64,000 bases of DNA from Undibacterium pigrum (lineage in GTDB: Bacteria > Pseudomonadota > Gammaproteobacteria > Burkholderiales > Burkholderiaceae_D), in the NCBI RefSeq assembly GCF_003201815.1, contig NZ_QJKB01000005.1, forward strand, positions 62,001 through 126,000. The letters are read 5' to 3'. Numbering within the stretch: position 1 is the first letter of the stretch; every line of letters starts with the position of its first letter. The notes under the pieces were generated by a model. The model saw nothing but the letters and a program-made list of their open reading frames with translations, made no database searches and was not told the DNA's origin. Of the stretch, positions 27,015 to 35,765 are shown in pieces. A program made the translations under genes and the position numbers.

Positions 27015-27062
27015 AAAACAAGCAGGGCCGTAGCAAGAACTTGCTACGGCCCTGCTTGTTTT
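27015..27062. terminator. Very strong bidirectional terminator
   Basis: A 23-bp perfect stem (27015-27037 with 27040-27062) built on CAAGCAGGGCCGTAGCAAG, with A-run and T-run on its two sides. It separates the SPFH operon from the AT-rich accessory island that follows. Confidence 0.95.
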
Positions 27063-27248
27063 AAGTATGACTTTTTCAGCGCGCGCGATTCTAGCAAAGC
27101 TAAATCAAATAGTGGTAATAATTGACTTAAATATATTTTTAACTGTTTTTAACATTAATGGAAGGCTTTCATTTATGCTTTCAATAATGCCACTTACCAC
27201 GAGCCTGGCAGTTACATAGCTGACCTTGTCATTGTTTAAGAAAAGAGT

Positions 27249-27656
27249 ATGAATTCAAAGCAAACACATAATATCCGCAACAAGAAAATGATGTTTTATG
27301 GGCTTATCTTCTGCAATATTTCTGTGCTGATTTACTATGTGACGCAAGCGATTCTGACCAAGGCACCGCTACTGGCATTTTGGCTGCCAGCTCTGGCTTT
27401 CGTGGTTTTTTATGCCTACGTTGGCTTCAAGGAGCATGAAAAGCTTAATGCCAGGACTCTGCCTGCAGAACCGGAATCCATAGGATATGGCCTGCTCTTT
27501 CTTTTTGCGATCATTTTTTTACTGGCAGTCAAAAACTGGAAAGACTCACCCATCAATATAGCGGATGCATTCATGCTTGCGGTTTTGCTTAGCTATATAA
27601 AAGATTACACGATCAAGCTGCTGGCGATGCGCAAGTTTTCTGATTTTCAGACATAG
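27249..27656 (+). CDS. Small four-helix membrane protein, unknown function
   Basis: A 135-residue protein with four predicted membrane helices: ~14-34 (MFYGLIFCNISVLIYYV), ~41-60, ~78-94 (GYGLLFLFAIIFLLAV) and ~103-124 (DAFMLAVLLSYIKDYTIKLL). A basic N-terminus (NSKQTHNIRNKK) places the N-terminus inside. No family was recognised. It opens an AT-rich run of six same-strand genes consisting otherwise of four secreted ClpP-fold paralogues and a CPBP protease. AAAAGAG sits seven bases before the ATG. Its association with that locus is inferred from position only. Confidence 0.7.
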   Translation: MNSKQTHNIRNKKMMFYGLIFCNISVLIYYVTQAILTKAPLLAFWLPALAFVVFYAYVGFKEHEKLNARTLPAEPESIGYGLLFLFAIIFLLAVKNWKDSPINIADAFMLAVLLSYIKDYTIKLLAMRKFSDFQT

Positions 27657-27740
27657 ACAGTATCAGAAGAAAAATCGTAAGCACGATAAATTATCAAGTC
27701 ATTTCTGAAGAAAGCAGTCTTGGTTCCTGGATTTGACTCA

Positions 27741-28454
27741 ATGAAATATCAAGGAAATTTTTTCAATCACGACCATTTTATTTGCCGGTCCATTTTATGT
27801 TTTATATTGTCGGTATTTCTGGCGCCATCCACATACGCTGAACCAAGAAAAATAAATACTACCCCTGAATTTGCCGGAGCCACAGAAAAATTCTTGCAGG
27901 CTAACTGTGTTCATCCAAATCCTTGTGGCTGGATTTCTGTTGATAAGCATACTCTCAGGTTTCACGGCAATGTCATTCTGAAAAAATCATACGCCGAATT
28001 TATGTCGCTGTACAAGAAAGGCATTACCAAACGCCTGGTGTTTAACAGCCTTGGTGGCGACGCAGTTGACTCGTACAAGATAGGCAAACTCATACAGGAC
28101 GATGATCTGGAAATAGAAGTCGATGGATACTGTCTTTCGGCATGTGCGAACATCTTTTTCTTGTCTGCAAAAAAACGAAGTATCAATGGCATACTTGGAT
28201 TCCACGGCGGCATTGCCAGGTTTTGGCTAGGAAAGACGAGCTGGGACCGATTTAATCCTTTTTACATGCTTGCCTACGCATGGGCAAAGAAACGGGATGA
28301 AGATTATTTTTCAGGGAAACCAAAAATGCTCGATTTTATTAATAAGACCGACAATCAAACTTTTGGGTGGTATATCCCGACCAAGTCTGAGATCGAAGAG
28401 TTATCTGGGAATGCGATCAATGGCAATTTTGATTTTCGCCTGGCTTGCTGCTGA
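27741..28454 (+). CDS. Secreted ClpP/crotonase-fold protein, paralogue 1 (Ser/His present)
   Basis: A 237-residue exported protein similar in layout to the COG3904 periplasmic ClpP-like group. The signal peptide is at ~1-33 (RSILCFILSVFLAPSTYA, cut before EPRK). The core shows the oxyanion-type loop NSLGGD (102-107), a Ser133 in the C-x-S-x-C motif CLSAC, and His155 in GFHGG, all placed as in ClpP/SppA-type serine peptidases. Its role is unknown. The start at 27741 gives the signal peptide cleanly; a TTG at 27720 is an alternative. It is the first of four tandem relatives and the one with an extra C-terminal segment containing FNPFYMLAYAWAKK. Coding GC is lower than in flanking housekeeping genes. 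Confidence 0.75.
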   Translation: MKYQGNFFNHDHFICRSILCFILSVFLAPSTYAEPRKINTTPEFAGATEKFLQANCVHPNPCGWISVDKHTLRFHGNVILKKSYAEFMSLYKKGITKRLVFNSLGGDAVDSYKIGKLIQDDDLEIEVDGYCLSACANIFFLSAKKRSINGILGFHGGIARFWLGKTSWDRFNPFYMLAYAWAKKRDEDYFSGKPKMLDFINKTDNQTFGWYIPTKSEIEELSGNAINGNFDFRLACC

Positions 28455-28587
28455 AGTCGAGCCAGGAAACAGAAAAAAACATGCTCTTTAAAGATAGTCT
28501 ATGGAAAGCGAAATGCACCAGTGCGGCAATTTCCATTCAGTAAAAATATTTCTAAAAAATTTACATATATTAATTAATTTGAATCAC

Positions 28588-29370
28588 ATGTCCTTGAAAA
28601 TATACACGCAAGTCGCGATCACATTACTGCTCACCGCATTGTCAGCCGCGACAATGGCGGATGATAATTCGCCTGCACAAAATAAGGTGCCTGCAAAATT
28701 CCTATTTGCAGGCAATATTGGTCTGTATTTGGGTGATATTGATGAAACGGTCAATGAGTTCATTTCTGCTGCCGCAGACAAGAAAATAGATAGGCTCGTC
28801 ATTACTTCCAGAGGTGGAAATGTGCACTATGGCATCCTATTCGGACACTGGGTATATGACAATCAGGTTGATGTCGAAGTCAGGAGTTTGTGCATGTCTT
28901 CATGTGCAAATTACATATTTACAGCGGCAAGGAAAAAGACCATCCACTCTTCGTCCCTGGTAATCTGGCATGGAAGTGCTGAACAAAAGAATTTTCTGGA
29001 AAAGATAAAAAAATATGATGAGTACTTGGCATTGTCGCTAAGTGGAAAAGCATCCAGAGAACAAGCAGAGTATCTGGAAAATGAAAAATTGCGCTATGAA
29101 AATTCTAGTCGACTGCTGTCTGAGCAAAGGCAATTTTTTAAAAAAATCAATGTCAATGAGTATGTAACCAGGTTAGGCCAGGAGCCTGTGCATTCAGGGA
29201 ACGAATGGGTTGCGACTGTCGCTGTCATGAACAAGATGAATATCCAAAATATTTCAGCACCTGAAGGCTATGCCGAAACCGATTATCTGAAAAAACTGCA
29301 CCCCGACAAGATCCCCCGCTTGATTTCATTTGGCCTGGACGAGCGAGAAGAAATTAAAAAATTGGAGTAG
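28588..29370 (+). CDS. Secreted ClpP/crotonase-fold protein, paralogue 2 (Ser/His present)
   Basis: A 260-residue exported protein. The signal peptide is at ~1-24 (TQVAITLLLTALSAATMA, cut before DDN). The fold motifs are TSRGGN (73-78), CMSSC with the candidate nucleophile Ser104, and VIWHGS with His128. After the core comes a charged helical segment (~135-190) and a tail ending YLKKLHPDKIPRLISFGLDE. It diverges strongly from its neighbours apart from these motifs, so the duplication is old or the genes came from different sources. The ATG at 28588 is chosen for the signal peptide; an upstream ATG at 28501 is in frame but adds residues with no signal features. Confidence 0.75.
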   Translation: MSLKIYTQVAITLLLTALSAATMADDNSPAQNKVPAKFLFAGNIGLYLGDIDETVNEFISAAADKKIDRLVITSRGGNVHYGILFGHWVYDNQVDVEVRSLCMSSCANYIFTAARKKTIHSSSLVIWHGSAEQKNFLEKIKKYDEYLALSLSGKASREQAEYLENEKLRYENSSRLLSEQRQFFKKINVNEYVTRLGQEPVHSGNEWVATVAVMNKMNIQNISAPEGYAETDYLKKLHPDKIPRLISFGLDEREEIKKLE

Positions 29371-29497
29371 TTGGAAAGCGACTTTCATTTGTGAATCTCC
29401 ATTATGGATATCGTTTATTGAGTACCACTGTGGCTGAGTGCGCGCTGTCTTTTCAAGGTATGGTTTGTGTAAGACTTGTAATCATCAGGGATGGTCA

Positions 29498-30124
29498 ATG
29501 AAATTACTATGTTTGCTGGCTCTCATTCTTTCTTGTTATGTAGGCGCTGCTGATGCGCAGACTACGCAGGTCAGGTATCGCATATCAGATTCCTTGACTC
29601 TGGATACCTACCGGACTTTTGAAGCAGCATTAAAACTCAATCCTGCTATTCGTGAGCTGGAATTTTTCAACTCCAACGGTTCAAGTGGCTATGCTGATTC
29701 CATCGTCAATTTATTCCAGCTCAAGATTGATGAATTGAAATTGCATACCTATGCCCGCGGTTTTTGTGATTCCACTTGTGCCTTCATTTTCTTGATGGGA
29801 CATAAACGCACTCTGTTAAACGGCACGGAAGATAATCCAACCATCCTCAAATTGCATCCCATTTTTAATGCGAGCATGAATGAAGTCGTGAGTTTTTCTA
29901 CTGATAAATACATTCAGGAGATAAGCAACCGCAGCGCTAATAAAATCACTCAGGAAGTGTTGAAGAAAATGTACCTGACGACTGACAGGCATGGTGGAAT
30001 CATCATCAAACAGAAGCCTGGTGCTGATGGTAAATACATTTATTTTCAAGCCAGATATGGCGATCAATTGCAGGCCATGTCCAGTCAGAGTTTGATTGAA
30101 CTTGGTATAGACACTGAAGAATAA
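29498..30124 (+). CDS. Secreted ClpP/crotonase-fold protein, paralogue 3 (Ser/His present, oxyanion loop altered)
   Basis: A 208-residue exported protein with a signal peptide at ~1-20 (LLCLLALILSCYVGAADA, cut before QTTQ). The core has NSNGSSG (58-64) where paralogues 1 and 2 have a Gly-Gly loop, CDSTC with Ser92, and ILKLHP with His120. The segment ELKLHTYARGFCDSTCAFIFLMG closely parallels QLHTFARGNCAFACATIFLYG of paralogue 4, so 3 and 4 are the closest pair. CAGGGATGG just before the ATG at 29498 serves as ribosome binding site. The next gene begins 20 bases after its stop, so the two are co-expressed. Confidence 0.75.
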   Translation: MKLLCLLALILSCYVGAADAQTTQVRYRISDSLTLDTYRTFEAALKLNPAIRELEFFNSNGSSGYADSIVNLFQLKIDELKLHTYARGFCDSTCAFIFLMGHKRTLLNGTEDNPTILKLHPIFNASMNEVVSFSTDKYIQEISNRSANKITQEVLKKMYLTTDRHGGIIIKQKPGADGKYIYFQARYGDQLQAMSSQSLIELGIDTEE

Positions 30125-30144
30125 CGCGGGATGTGATCCAGACT

Positions 30145-30762
30145 ATGAAAAAACTTATCTGTTACGTCTTGCTGGTGTTTTGTTCCACAGTATTTGCACA
30201 AGAAAATAAAACACGTTACATCATGACGAGTTTTTTGACTGCAGAAAAAATCCAGGATCTGGAAGCACAGTTACAGGCACACCCGTCCATGCGGGAAATT
30301 GAAATTGTAAACTCCTATGGTATCCATAAGAATGAAATCGCATTGACCAATAAGATGCTGGCTTTGATAGACCAGTATCAATTGCATACCTTTGCCAGAG
30401 GGAATTGCGCATTTGCCTGCGCCACGATTTTCTTATATGGGTATGAACGCACCTTGTTGCCCAGGCTTGAAGGCGGGACGACCCGCCTGATATTGAGACC
30501 ACTCACGTCCAGGGATAGTGAATTTTTGAAAGAGCAGACGGAAGAATTTTTCAATAAAATTGTTGCCCGCAGTGGCGGGAAAATACCCCAGGATTTTTTA
30601 CTCTGGTTATACCGCGTCAAGGATGATTTTGGTGCCATCCATATATTGAGCAAGGCTAATCAACAGAATCACAGCATACTGTTCCAAAGTGCAGGGCAGG
30701 GGAAATTTGAGGTGATCAGTGATCTCAATGCTGGAGATATGGGCATAAAAGTACAGCGTTGA
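30145..30762 (+). CDS. Secreted ClpP/crotonase-fold pseudoenzyme, paralogue 4 (Ser and His lost)
   Basis: A 205-residue exported protein with a signal peptide at ~1-18 (LICYVLLVFCSTVFA, cut before QEN). Aligned to paralogue 3, the flanking cysteines are kept (CAFAC, 88-92), but the nucleophile Ser is Phe90. The catalytic His position in LILRPL is Arg118, and the oxyanion loop is reduced to NSYGI. The rest of the core, including the strand-helix after the second Cys (ATIFLYGYERTLL), is well preserved, so the protein is probably folded and functional without catalysis, for example as a partner or inhibitor of paralogue 3. A GTG at 30133 is an alternative start. Confidence 0.75.
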   Translation: MKKLICYVLLVFCSTVFAQENKTRYIMTSFLTAEKIQDLEAQLQAHPSMREIEIVNSYGIHKNEIALTNKMLALIDQYQLHTFARGNCAFACATIFLYGYERTLLPRLEGGTTRLILRPLTSRDSEFLKEQTEEFFNKIVARSGGKIPQDFLLWLYRVKDDFGAIHILSKANQQNHSILFQSAGQGKFEVISDLNAGDMGIKVQR

Positions 30763-30808
30763 AATACCATTCGCTATGAAGCTTGACAATTTCCGGGAAT
30801 AAAAACAG

Positions 30809-31579
30809 ATGAAGACGCTAGTAAGGAATTTTCTTGCCAATGTATTTCTGACTCTTGCATTCGCAATTATGCTTGGTCTTATCGCTGTGCTCTCTGAGCT
30901 GGATGAGAAAGCGACTAACTCACTCCTGGTGGTGGCAGTGAGTATGACTTTCGTCACCTATTATATTTTCTGTGAAAAAGATTTACATGTAAAGACCGGG
31001 GCCTATCCTGTTTTTCGCTATGCGGAAGGCGATTCGCGCTGGCCCGAGCTGGTTTATCCTGTTTTGATGTTTGCCGTCATTGTCCTGGTTTTATACTGGA
31101 ATAATGTCATCTCGTTCCAGCAGACATATGCCATTCATTATCAATCCCTGTTGTTGACTTTGGGAGCAGCGGCCGCAGAGGAAATATTTTTTCGTGGCTA
31201 TGTGCTGGCAGGTTTAAAAAAATACATGCGGCTGGAATGGGCGATATTGATATCCAGTGCATTGTTTTCACTGGCCCATCACTCTGGGAATATAGTAAAT
31301 TTGCAGTACGCTCACCATTTCATGTTTGCGGTAGCGATGGCTGCAGTCACAGTCAAGTATCGCTCATTGTTATGCGCCATCGTTTTTCACTTTATTTCGA
31401 ATTATTCAATCGGCGTGCGCATGGATTATTTTTCTGAAGCCTACAATGGCCAGGGTTTTTTCCAGTTTCATGACAGGGCTGCATCGATATTTTATTTGCA
31501 GGTGTGCATTGCTGTGTTTCTGGTGCTGAGCTGCTGGATAGCGAAGAATTACTATGCCACTCTTAAGCTTAAGCCTTAA
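30809..31579 (+). CDS. CPBP family intramembrane metalloprotease (CAAX protease-like)
   Basis: A 256-residue polytopic membrane protein with about seven helices. The three family motifs are present: EEIFFRGY (paired Glu and Arg), FSLAHHSG (first catalytic-type His) and VFHFISN (second His with Asn). CPBP/Rce1-type proteins cut or bind substrates in the membrane; in bacteria many are linked to peptide maturation, immunity to bacteriocins, or protein secretion. It ends the AT-rich locus of secreted ClpP-fold paralogues, starting 46 bases after the fourth, which suggests shared expression. No peptide precursor gene was seen nearby. The M14 peptidase gene lies convergent on the other side. Confidence 0.9.
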   Translation: MKTLVRNFLANVFLTLAFAIMLGLIAVLSELDEKATNSLLVVAVSMTFVTYYIFCEKDLHVKTGAYPVFRYAEGDSRWPELVYPVLMFAVIVLVLYWNNVISFQQTYAIHYQSLLLTLGAAAAEEIFFRGYVLAGLKKYMRLEWAILISSALFSLAHHSGNIVNLQYAHHFMFAVAMAAVTVKYRSLLCAIVFHFISNYSIGVRMDYFSEAYNGQGFFQFHDRAASIFYLQVCIAVFLVLSCWIAKNYYATLKLKP

Positions 31580-31617
31580 GAGAAAGAAAAGCTGGTGGCC
31601 TGATCGGTCAGTGCCGA

Positions 31618-32577
31618 TTAATTTTTTGCTGTCTTCAGCGGCGCTGCCACGTTTTGACGTATCCACGTCTGCATGTCTTGCCAGATGCGTTGTACTTCAG
31701 CGTCCGGTGGCATCTGCGTGGCATTCGGTAATTCTATAGTAACGACAGGGATGTCTTTGTGGATGCCGCTATAGTTACCGAGTGAGCCGGGGTAGACGCC
31801 GACACGGTTATAGATCAGGCGGCCAAAGCGGTTCGGTGGTGTGGCCGGGCCGTCAAAATCCAGCACGCCAAAAGGCGCGTGCACCGAGATGATGACGTCG
31901 GGCTTGTACCTCTCTATGGTTTCATAGACCCAGCGGCTTTCTGGCTCCGAGATGGGGGCTTTGCCTGGGTAGCGACGTGGGTCGCTGCGGGTTACGCGGG
32001 CCCAGTAGCTGGGCGCTTCTTTTTGCCAGTTCGGGGTAGGAAAATTGCGGTTCAGGTCTATGCCGCGGGCATTCATGCGGCGTGGTTTTGGGGCTAGCAA
32101 GCCATCAGGATTCACCACAGGAGCTATGCGCCAGTTGAATTCCAGCGGGCTTTTTTGCATGGCTTCCATCCATTTGAACACGACGGAAGAAGCCGTTTGT
32201 TCATCGCCGTGTATGCCACCCAGCAGCAGCACGCGTATGGCTTGCGGGTGCTTGGCATCAGCCTTTATATCGCGGAACAATACCGGGAAACCATTGAGAG
32301 AATTGGCACCAGTGGGGCTGAGCTTGCTGTTCTTGCAGTCAGCCAGGCTGACCTTGGGCAGGCGCGCTACCAGGGGTGTACACCAGTCGCTGATGGTTTT
32401 GGGTTTTGCGCCTGACTTGGCCGGAAGAGATGGTGCAACTGAGGCAGATGAAGGTGTTGGCGTAGCAGACAGGCTGTTTGCAGATGGCATGGCCAACAGG
32501 CCAGCCACCGCAAACAAAGCACCGAGTTTTTTGCAGCGAGATGCGCAGAACTTACTTCTAAAAAGAACAACCGGCAT
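31618..32577 (-). CDS. Secreted M14 family zinc carboxypeptidase
   Basis: A 319-residue exported protein with a signal-like N-terminus (GALFAVAGLLAMPSANSLSA), followed by a Ser/Pro/Ala-rich linker and an M14 carboxypeptidase domain. Zinc ligands are in GGIHGDEQT (His123 and Glu126) and SVHAP (third His). The substrate-binding Arg and Asn are in NARGIDLNRNF, and the catalytic Glu is in VTIELPN. The style matches murein-peptide-type M14 enzymes (MpaA-like or DUF2817-like), so trimming of cell-wall peptides in the periplasm is likely but not proven. Two conserved Cys (SDWC, LADC) may pair. It is a single gene convergent with the CPBP protease gene and downstream of metK on the same strand, 48 bases away. 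Confidence 0.88.
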   Translation of the reverse strand: MPVVLFRSKFCASRCKKLGALFAVAGLLAMPSANSLSATPTPSSASVAPSLPAKSGAKPKTISDWCTPLVARLPKVSLADCKNSKLSPTGANSLNGFPVLFRDIKADAKHPQAIRVLLLGGIHGDEQTASSVVFKWMEAMQKSPLEFNWRIAPVVNPDGLLAPKPRRMNARGIDLNRNFPTPNWQKEAPSYWARVTRSDPRRYPGKAPISEPESRWVYETIERYKPDVIISVHAPFGVLDFDGPATPPNRFGRLIYNRVGVYPGSLGNYSGIHKDIPVVTIELPNATQMPPDAEVQRIWQDMQTWIRQNVAAPLKTAKN

Positions 32578-32625
32578 TCTTGCTTCTACTCCCAGTGCTA
32601 CCTATTACTTAAAACAATCAAGACA

Positions 32626-33807
32626 TTACAATCCGGCAGCGGCACGCAGAATTGCTGCCTTGTCGGTACGTTCCCAGGTGAATTCTGGCTCTTCACGACC
32701 AAAGTGGCCGTAAGCTGCTGTCTTGGAATAGATAGGGCGCAGCAAGTCCAGCATCTGGATAATGCCTTTTGGACGCAGGTCAAAATGCTCGTTCACCAAA
32801 GCGGCGATCTGGTCGTCAGGGATGACGCCTGTGCCTTCAGTGTAGACAGTCACGTTCATCGGGCGCGCTACACCAATCGCATAAGCTACCTGTATCTGGC
32901 ATTGACGGGCGATGCCGGCAGCGACGATATTCTTGGCGACATAACGGGCAGCATAGGCAGCAGAACGGTCAACCTTGGTAGGATCTTTACCAGAGAAAGC
33001 GCCACCGCCATGAGGGCAGGCACCGCCGTAGGTATCAACAATGATCTTGCGGCCAGTCAGGCCACAATCACCTTGTGGGCCGCCGATAACGAAACGGCCA
33101 GTCGGGTTGATGAGGAATTTGGTATCGCGCAACCATTCTTTCGGCAAGACTGGCTTGATGATTTCTTCAATGACAGCGTCAATGAAAGACTGCTTCATCT
33201 TGGTTGAGGTTTCGCTTTGGTCAGGGTGATGCTGGGTGGACAGCACGACAGTATCGATACTATGCGGTTTGCCATCGACATAACGCATGGTGACCTGGCT
33301 CTTGGCATCAGGACGCAGGAAAGGCAGGCGGCCATCCTTGCGCAATTGTGCCTGGCGTTCTACCAGACGGTGCGCGTAGTAAATTGGCGCAGGCATCAGT
33401 TCTGGTGTTTCGTCGCAGGCATAACCAAACATCAGGCCCTGGTCACCAGCACCAGTGTTGAGGTGATCATCAGACGCCTGGTCTACGCCCTGGGCGATAT
33501 CGTTGGATTGCTTGTCATAGGCAACCAGTACCGCGCAACCCTTGTAGTCAATACCGTATTCAGTATTGTCGTAACCAATGCGCTTGATGGTGTCGCGTGC
33601 TACTTGTATGTAATCAACGTGGGCATTGGTAGTGATTTCACCAGCCAGAACCACCAGACCGGTATTGGTCAGGGTTTCAGCGGCAACGCGGGAACGTGGA
33701 TCTTGTTCAAAGATCGCATCGAGAATTGCATCGGAAATCTGATCGGCGACTTTGTCCGGGTGTCCTTCGGATACCGATTCAGAGGTGAAAAGAAAATCAT
33801 TAGCCAT
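32626..33807 (-). CDS. metK: S-adenosylmethionine synthetase
   Basis: Makes S-adenosylmethionine from methionine and ATP. The 393-residue protein has the expected length. [17 protein letters not shown] holds the catalytic His16. [12 protein letters not shown] is the methionine/ATP-site signature, and [16 protein letters not shown] is the second PROSITE-type motif. Together with ahcY-metF and metC it completes most of the methyl cycle within the window. TAGGAGCC just before the ATG is the ribosome binding site. The leader upstream has several short dyads (see separate entry). Divergent from the lpxL-like genes. Confidence 0.98.
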   Translation of the reverse strand: MANDFLFTSESVSEGHPDKVADQISDAILDAIFEQDPRSRVAAETLTNTGLVVLAGEITTNAHVDYIQVARDTIKRIGYDNTEYGIDYKGCAVLVAYDKQSNDIAQGVDQASDDHLNTGAGDQGLMFGYACDETPELMPAPIYYAHRLVERQAQLRKDGRLPFLRPDAKSQVTMRYVDGKPHSIDTVVLSTQHHPDQSETSTKMKQSFIDAVIEEIIKPVLPKEWLRDTKFLINPTGRFVIGGPQGDCGLTGRKIIVDTYGGACPHGGGAFSGKDPTKVDRSAAYAARYVAKNIVAAGIARQCQIQVAYAIGVARPMNVTVYTEGTGVIPDDQIAALVNEHFDLRPKGIIQMLDLLRPIYSKTAAYGHFGREEPEFTWERTDKAAILRAAAGL

Positions 33808-33920
33808 CGCAGGCTCCTATAAAAAATTGACCGTAATAAATGTGCCGCAGTCGGAAGAGTCCTGCGACGCTTTAGCGAGTTTTATTAACCGCCTCGCAAG
33901 TTGTCTGTTAACTCGGCGGT
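33808..33920 (-). promoter_or_regulatory. metK 5' leader with several dyads
   Basis: Three stems are visible in the leader: ACCGCC/GGCGGT (33888-33893 with 33915-33920) enclosing AGTT/AACT, CGC/GCG around a TTTA loop (33868-33877), and CGCAG/CTGCG (33846-33850 with 33862-33866). None matches the SAM-I, SAM-II or SAH riboswitch cores that I know. The leader may be structured RNA, or the dyads may be chance. Confidence 0.3.
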
Positions 33921-34025
33921 GACCAGCTTTATATAATCAAGCCAGCCAATGTGTGATATTTTACGCTCGTTCTGCATAGTCTGTCGAATATACCCTTATT
34001 ATTATACTGATAATTGAGCAGCATC

Positions 34026-34886
34026 ATGCTTGTCACTTTGTTTCGTTTCCTTTCCATTTTTCCATTGTCGGTCTTGCATTTTTCCGGAGCCGCACTGGGC
34101 TGGATAGTTTATTTGCTGTCAGGATCGTATCGCCGTCGCCTGAAGCAGAATATCAGCCGCGCCGGTTTTCCCGGCCATTTGCATGAGGCTGTGCGCGAGG
34201 CTGGCAAGAATATCCTGGAGCTGCCCTTCATCTGGTGCGCCAAACCAGAGCGCGTGTTGAAGACTGCAACCATAGAAAACTGGGAACTGGTGCAAACTGC
34301 GCTGGATGGCAAAAAAGGCGTGATCTTTTTGACACCTCATCTGGGTTGTTTTGAAATTGTCGCCCAAAGCATCGCGGTACGCACCCGTCTGACTGTCCTG
34401 TACCGGCCACCCCGCCAGGCAGCCTTAAAACCCTTGATAGAAGGCGCCAGGGCGCGTGATAACCTCTTGCTGGCACCCGCGAATCTGTCTGGCGTGCGCA
34501 TCATGGCCAAGGCCCTAAAAAAAGGCGAGGCCATAGGTTTGCTGCCCGACCAGGTGCCACAGGAAGGTGAAGGCGTCTGGGCCAAATTCTTTGGCAAGCG
34601 CGCCTATACCATGACTTTGTCTGCCAAATTGCATGGCATGACTGATGCCCCCATCATCCTGACTTATGCTGAACGCCTGCCCGGCGGGCGCGGTTATGTG
34701 ATCCGTTTCGTGCCTTTTGAAGAGGAACTGGGCACAGACCCGGTGGCCCAGGCCAGTGCCATCAATCGTGGCATGGAAAAATTGATCGCCCGCTCACCTG
34801 CGCAATATTTCTGGAGTTATAACCGCTACAAGAAGCCGGATGGCGTAGATGCGCCTGAGTCCCGTTTTGACCAGGGGCAGGCATGA
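34026..34886 (+). CDS. LpxL-type lipid A acyltransferase, first of pair
   Basis: A 286-residue inner-membrane enzyme of the HtrB/LpxL family, which adds a secondary acyl chain to Kdo-lipid IVA. An N-terminal membrane helix (~1-30) precedes the catalytic H-x4-E motif in TPHLGCFE. It is followed by VLYRPPR, the GLLPDQVPQEGEGVWAKFFG segment typical of the family, and the end FWSYNRYKKP. The ATG at 34026 is preferred to a TTG at 34014. It overlaps the next gene by four bases (ATGA), so the two acyltransferases are translationally coupled and may add two different chains. Which is LpxL and which LpxM cannot be told from sequence. Confidence 0.9.
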   Translation: MLVTLFRFLSIFPLSVLHFSGAALGWIVYLLSGSYRRRLKQNISRAGFPGHLHEAVREAGKNILELPFIWCAKPERVLKTATIENWELVQTALDGKKGVIFLTPHLGCFEIVAQSIAVRTRLTVLYRPPRQAALKPLIEGARARDNLLLAPANLSGVRIMAKALKKGEAIGLLPDQVPQEGEGVWAKFFGKRAYTMTLSAKLHGMTDAPIILTYAERLPGGRGYVIRFVPFEEELGTDPVAQASAINRGMEKLIARSPAQYFWSYNRYKKPDGVDAPESRFDQGQA

Positions 34887-35746
34887 GGGCAGTGCTGGGC
34901 TTGATGTGGGTGTTGCACTGGCTGCCTTTGCCGGTGCTGGGGCGTCTGGGTGAGGGCGTGGGCAGCTTGCTGTTCATGCTGATCAAGAAGCGCAGGCATA
35001 TCACGCTGACAAATTTATCACTGTGCCTGCCGCAACTCAGCGAAGCTGAACGTCTGGCCATCGCAAAACGCCACTTCCAGGTGTATGCCCGCAGCGTGCT
35101 TGAACGCGGCATATTATGGTGGGCTTCAGAAGCGCGCCTCAATCGGCTGATACAGATAGACCCTGCCGTGCCCATGGCAGCAATGGCCGATGGCCCGACT
35201 ATTTTGATGTGCCCGCATTTCGTCAGTCTTGATGTGGCGGGCGTGGCAGTCATGCTGGAATCATCGCTGTGTTCGATTTATACCCAACAGCGCAGCAAAG
35301 TGTTTGATGAGGCCTTGCGCAAGGGACGTTCGCGCTTCAGGCCGGTAAAATTGTTTTCCCGCGCTGAAGGTGTCAAGCCAATTATCCGTGCCATGCGCGA
35401 AGGCTTGCCTTTCTTTATGCTGCCGGATATGGACTTTGGGGCCAAGGATGCCGAGTTCGTGCCTTTCTTTGGCGTACCCGCGGCAACATTGACAGCCGTG
35501 CCAAGAATTGCTGCCACTACCCGTGCCAAGGTCATCCCCGTCATCGCCACGATTTTGCCTGACTATAAAGGCTGGAAAGTGACTTTCCACGAGCCATGGC
35601 AAAATTATCCGGGTGAAGATATCGTGGCGGCTACACGGTATATGAATGCCTTCATTGAGCAGGAAATCCTGAAGGCGCCAGCCGAATATTTTTGGGCACA
35701 CAAGCGTTTCAAAACCCGCCCTCCTGGTGAGCCCAGCGTTTATTGA
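34883..35746 (+). CDS. LpxL-type lipid A acyltransferase, second of pair
   Basis: A 287-residue relative of the preceding protein. The membrane helix is at ~1-22, the catalytic H-x4-D motif is CPHFVSLD, then SIYTQQR, FFMLPDMDFGAKDAEFVPFFG (the acyl-site region) and FWAHKRFKTRPPGEP at the C-terminus, a motif strongly conserved in this family. Divergence from the first gene suggests a different acyl position or chain length. Start and stop overlap (ATGA) with the first gene. Confidence 0.9.
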   Translation: MRAVLGLMWVLHWLPLPVLGRLGEGVGSLLFMLIKKRRHITLTNLSLCLPQLSEAERLAIAKRHFQVYARSVLERGILWWASEARLNRLIQIDPAVPMAAMADGPTILMCPHFVSLDVAGVAVMLESSLCSIYTQQRSKVFDEALRKGRSRFRPVKLFSRAEGVKPIIRAMREGLPFFMLPDMDFGAKDAEFVPFFGVPAATLTAVPRIAATTRAKVIPVIATILPDYKGWKVTFHEPWQNYPGEDIVAATRYMNAFIEQEILKAPAEYFWAHKRFKTRPPGEPSVY

Positions 35747-35765
35747 TACATTTCACTGATGTATT

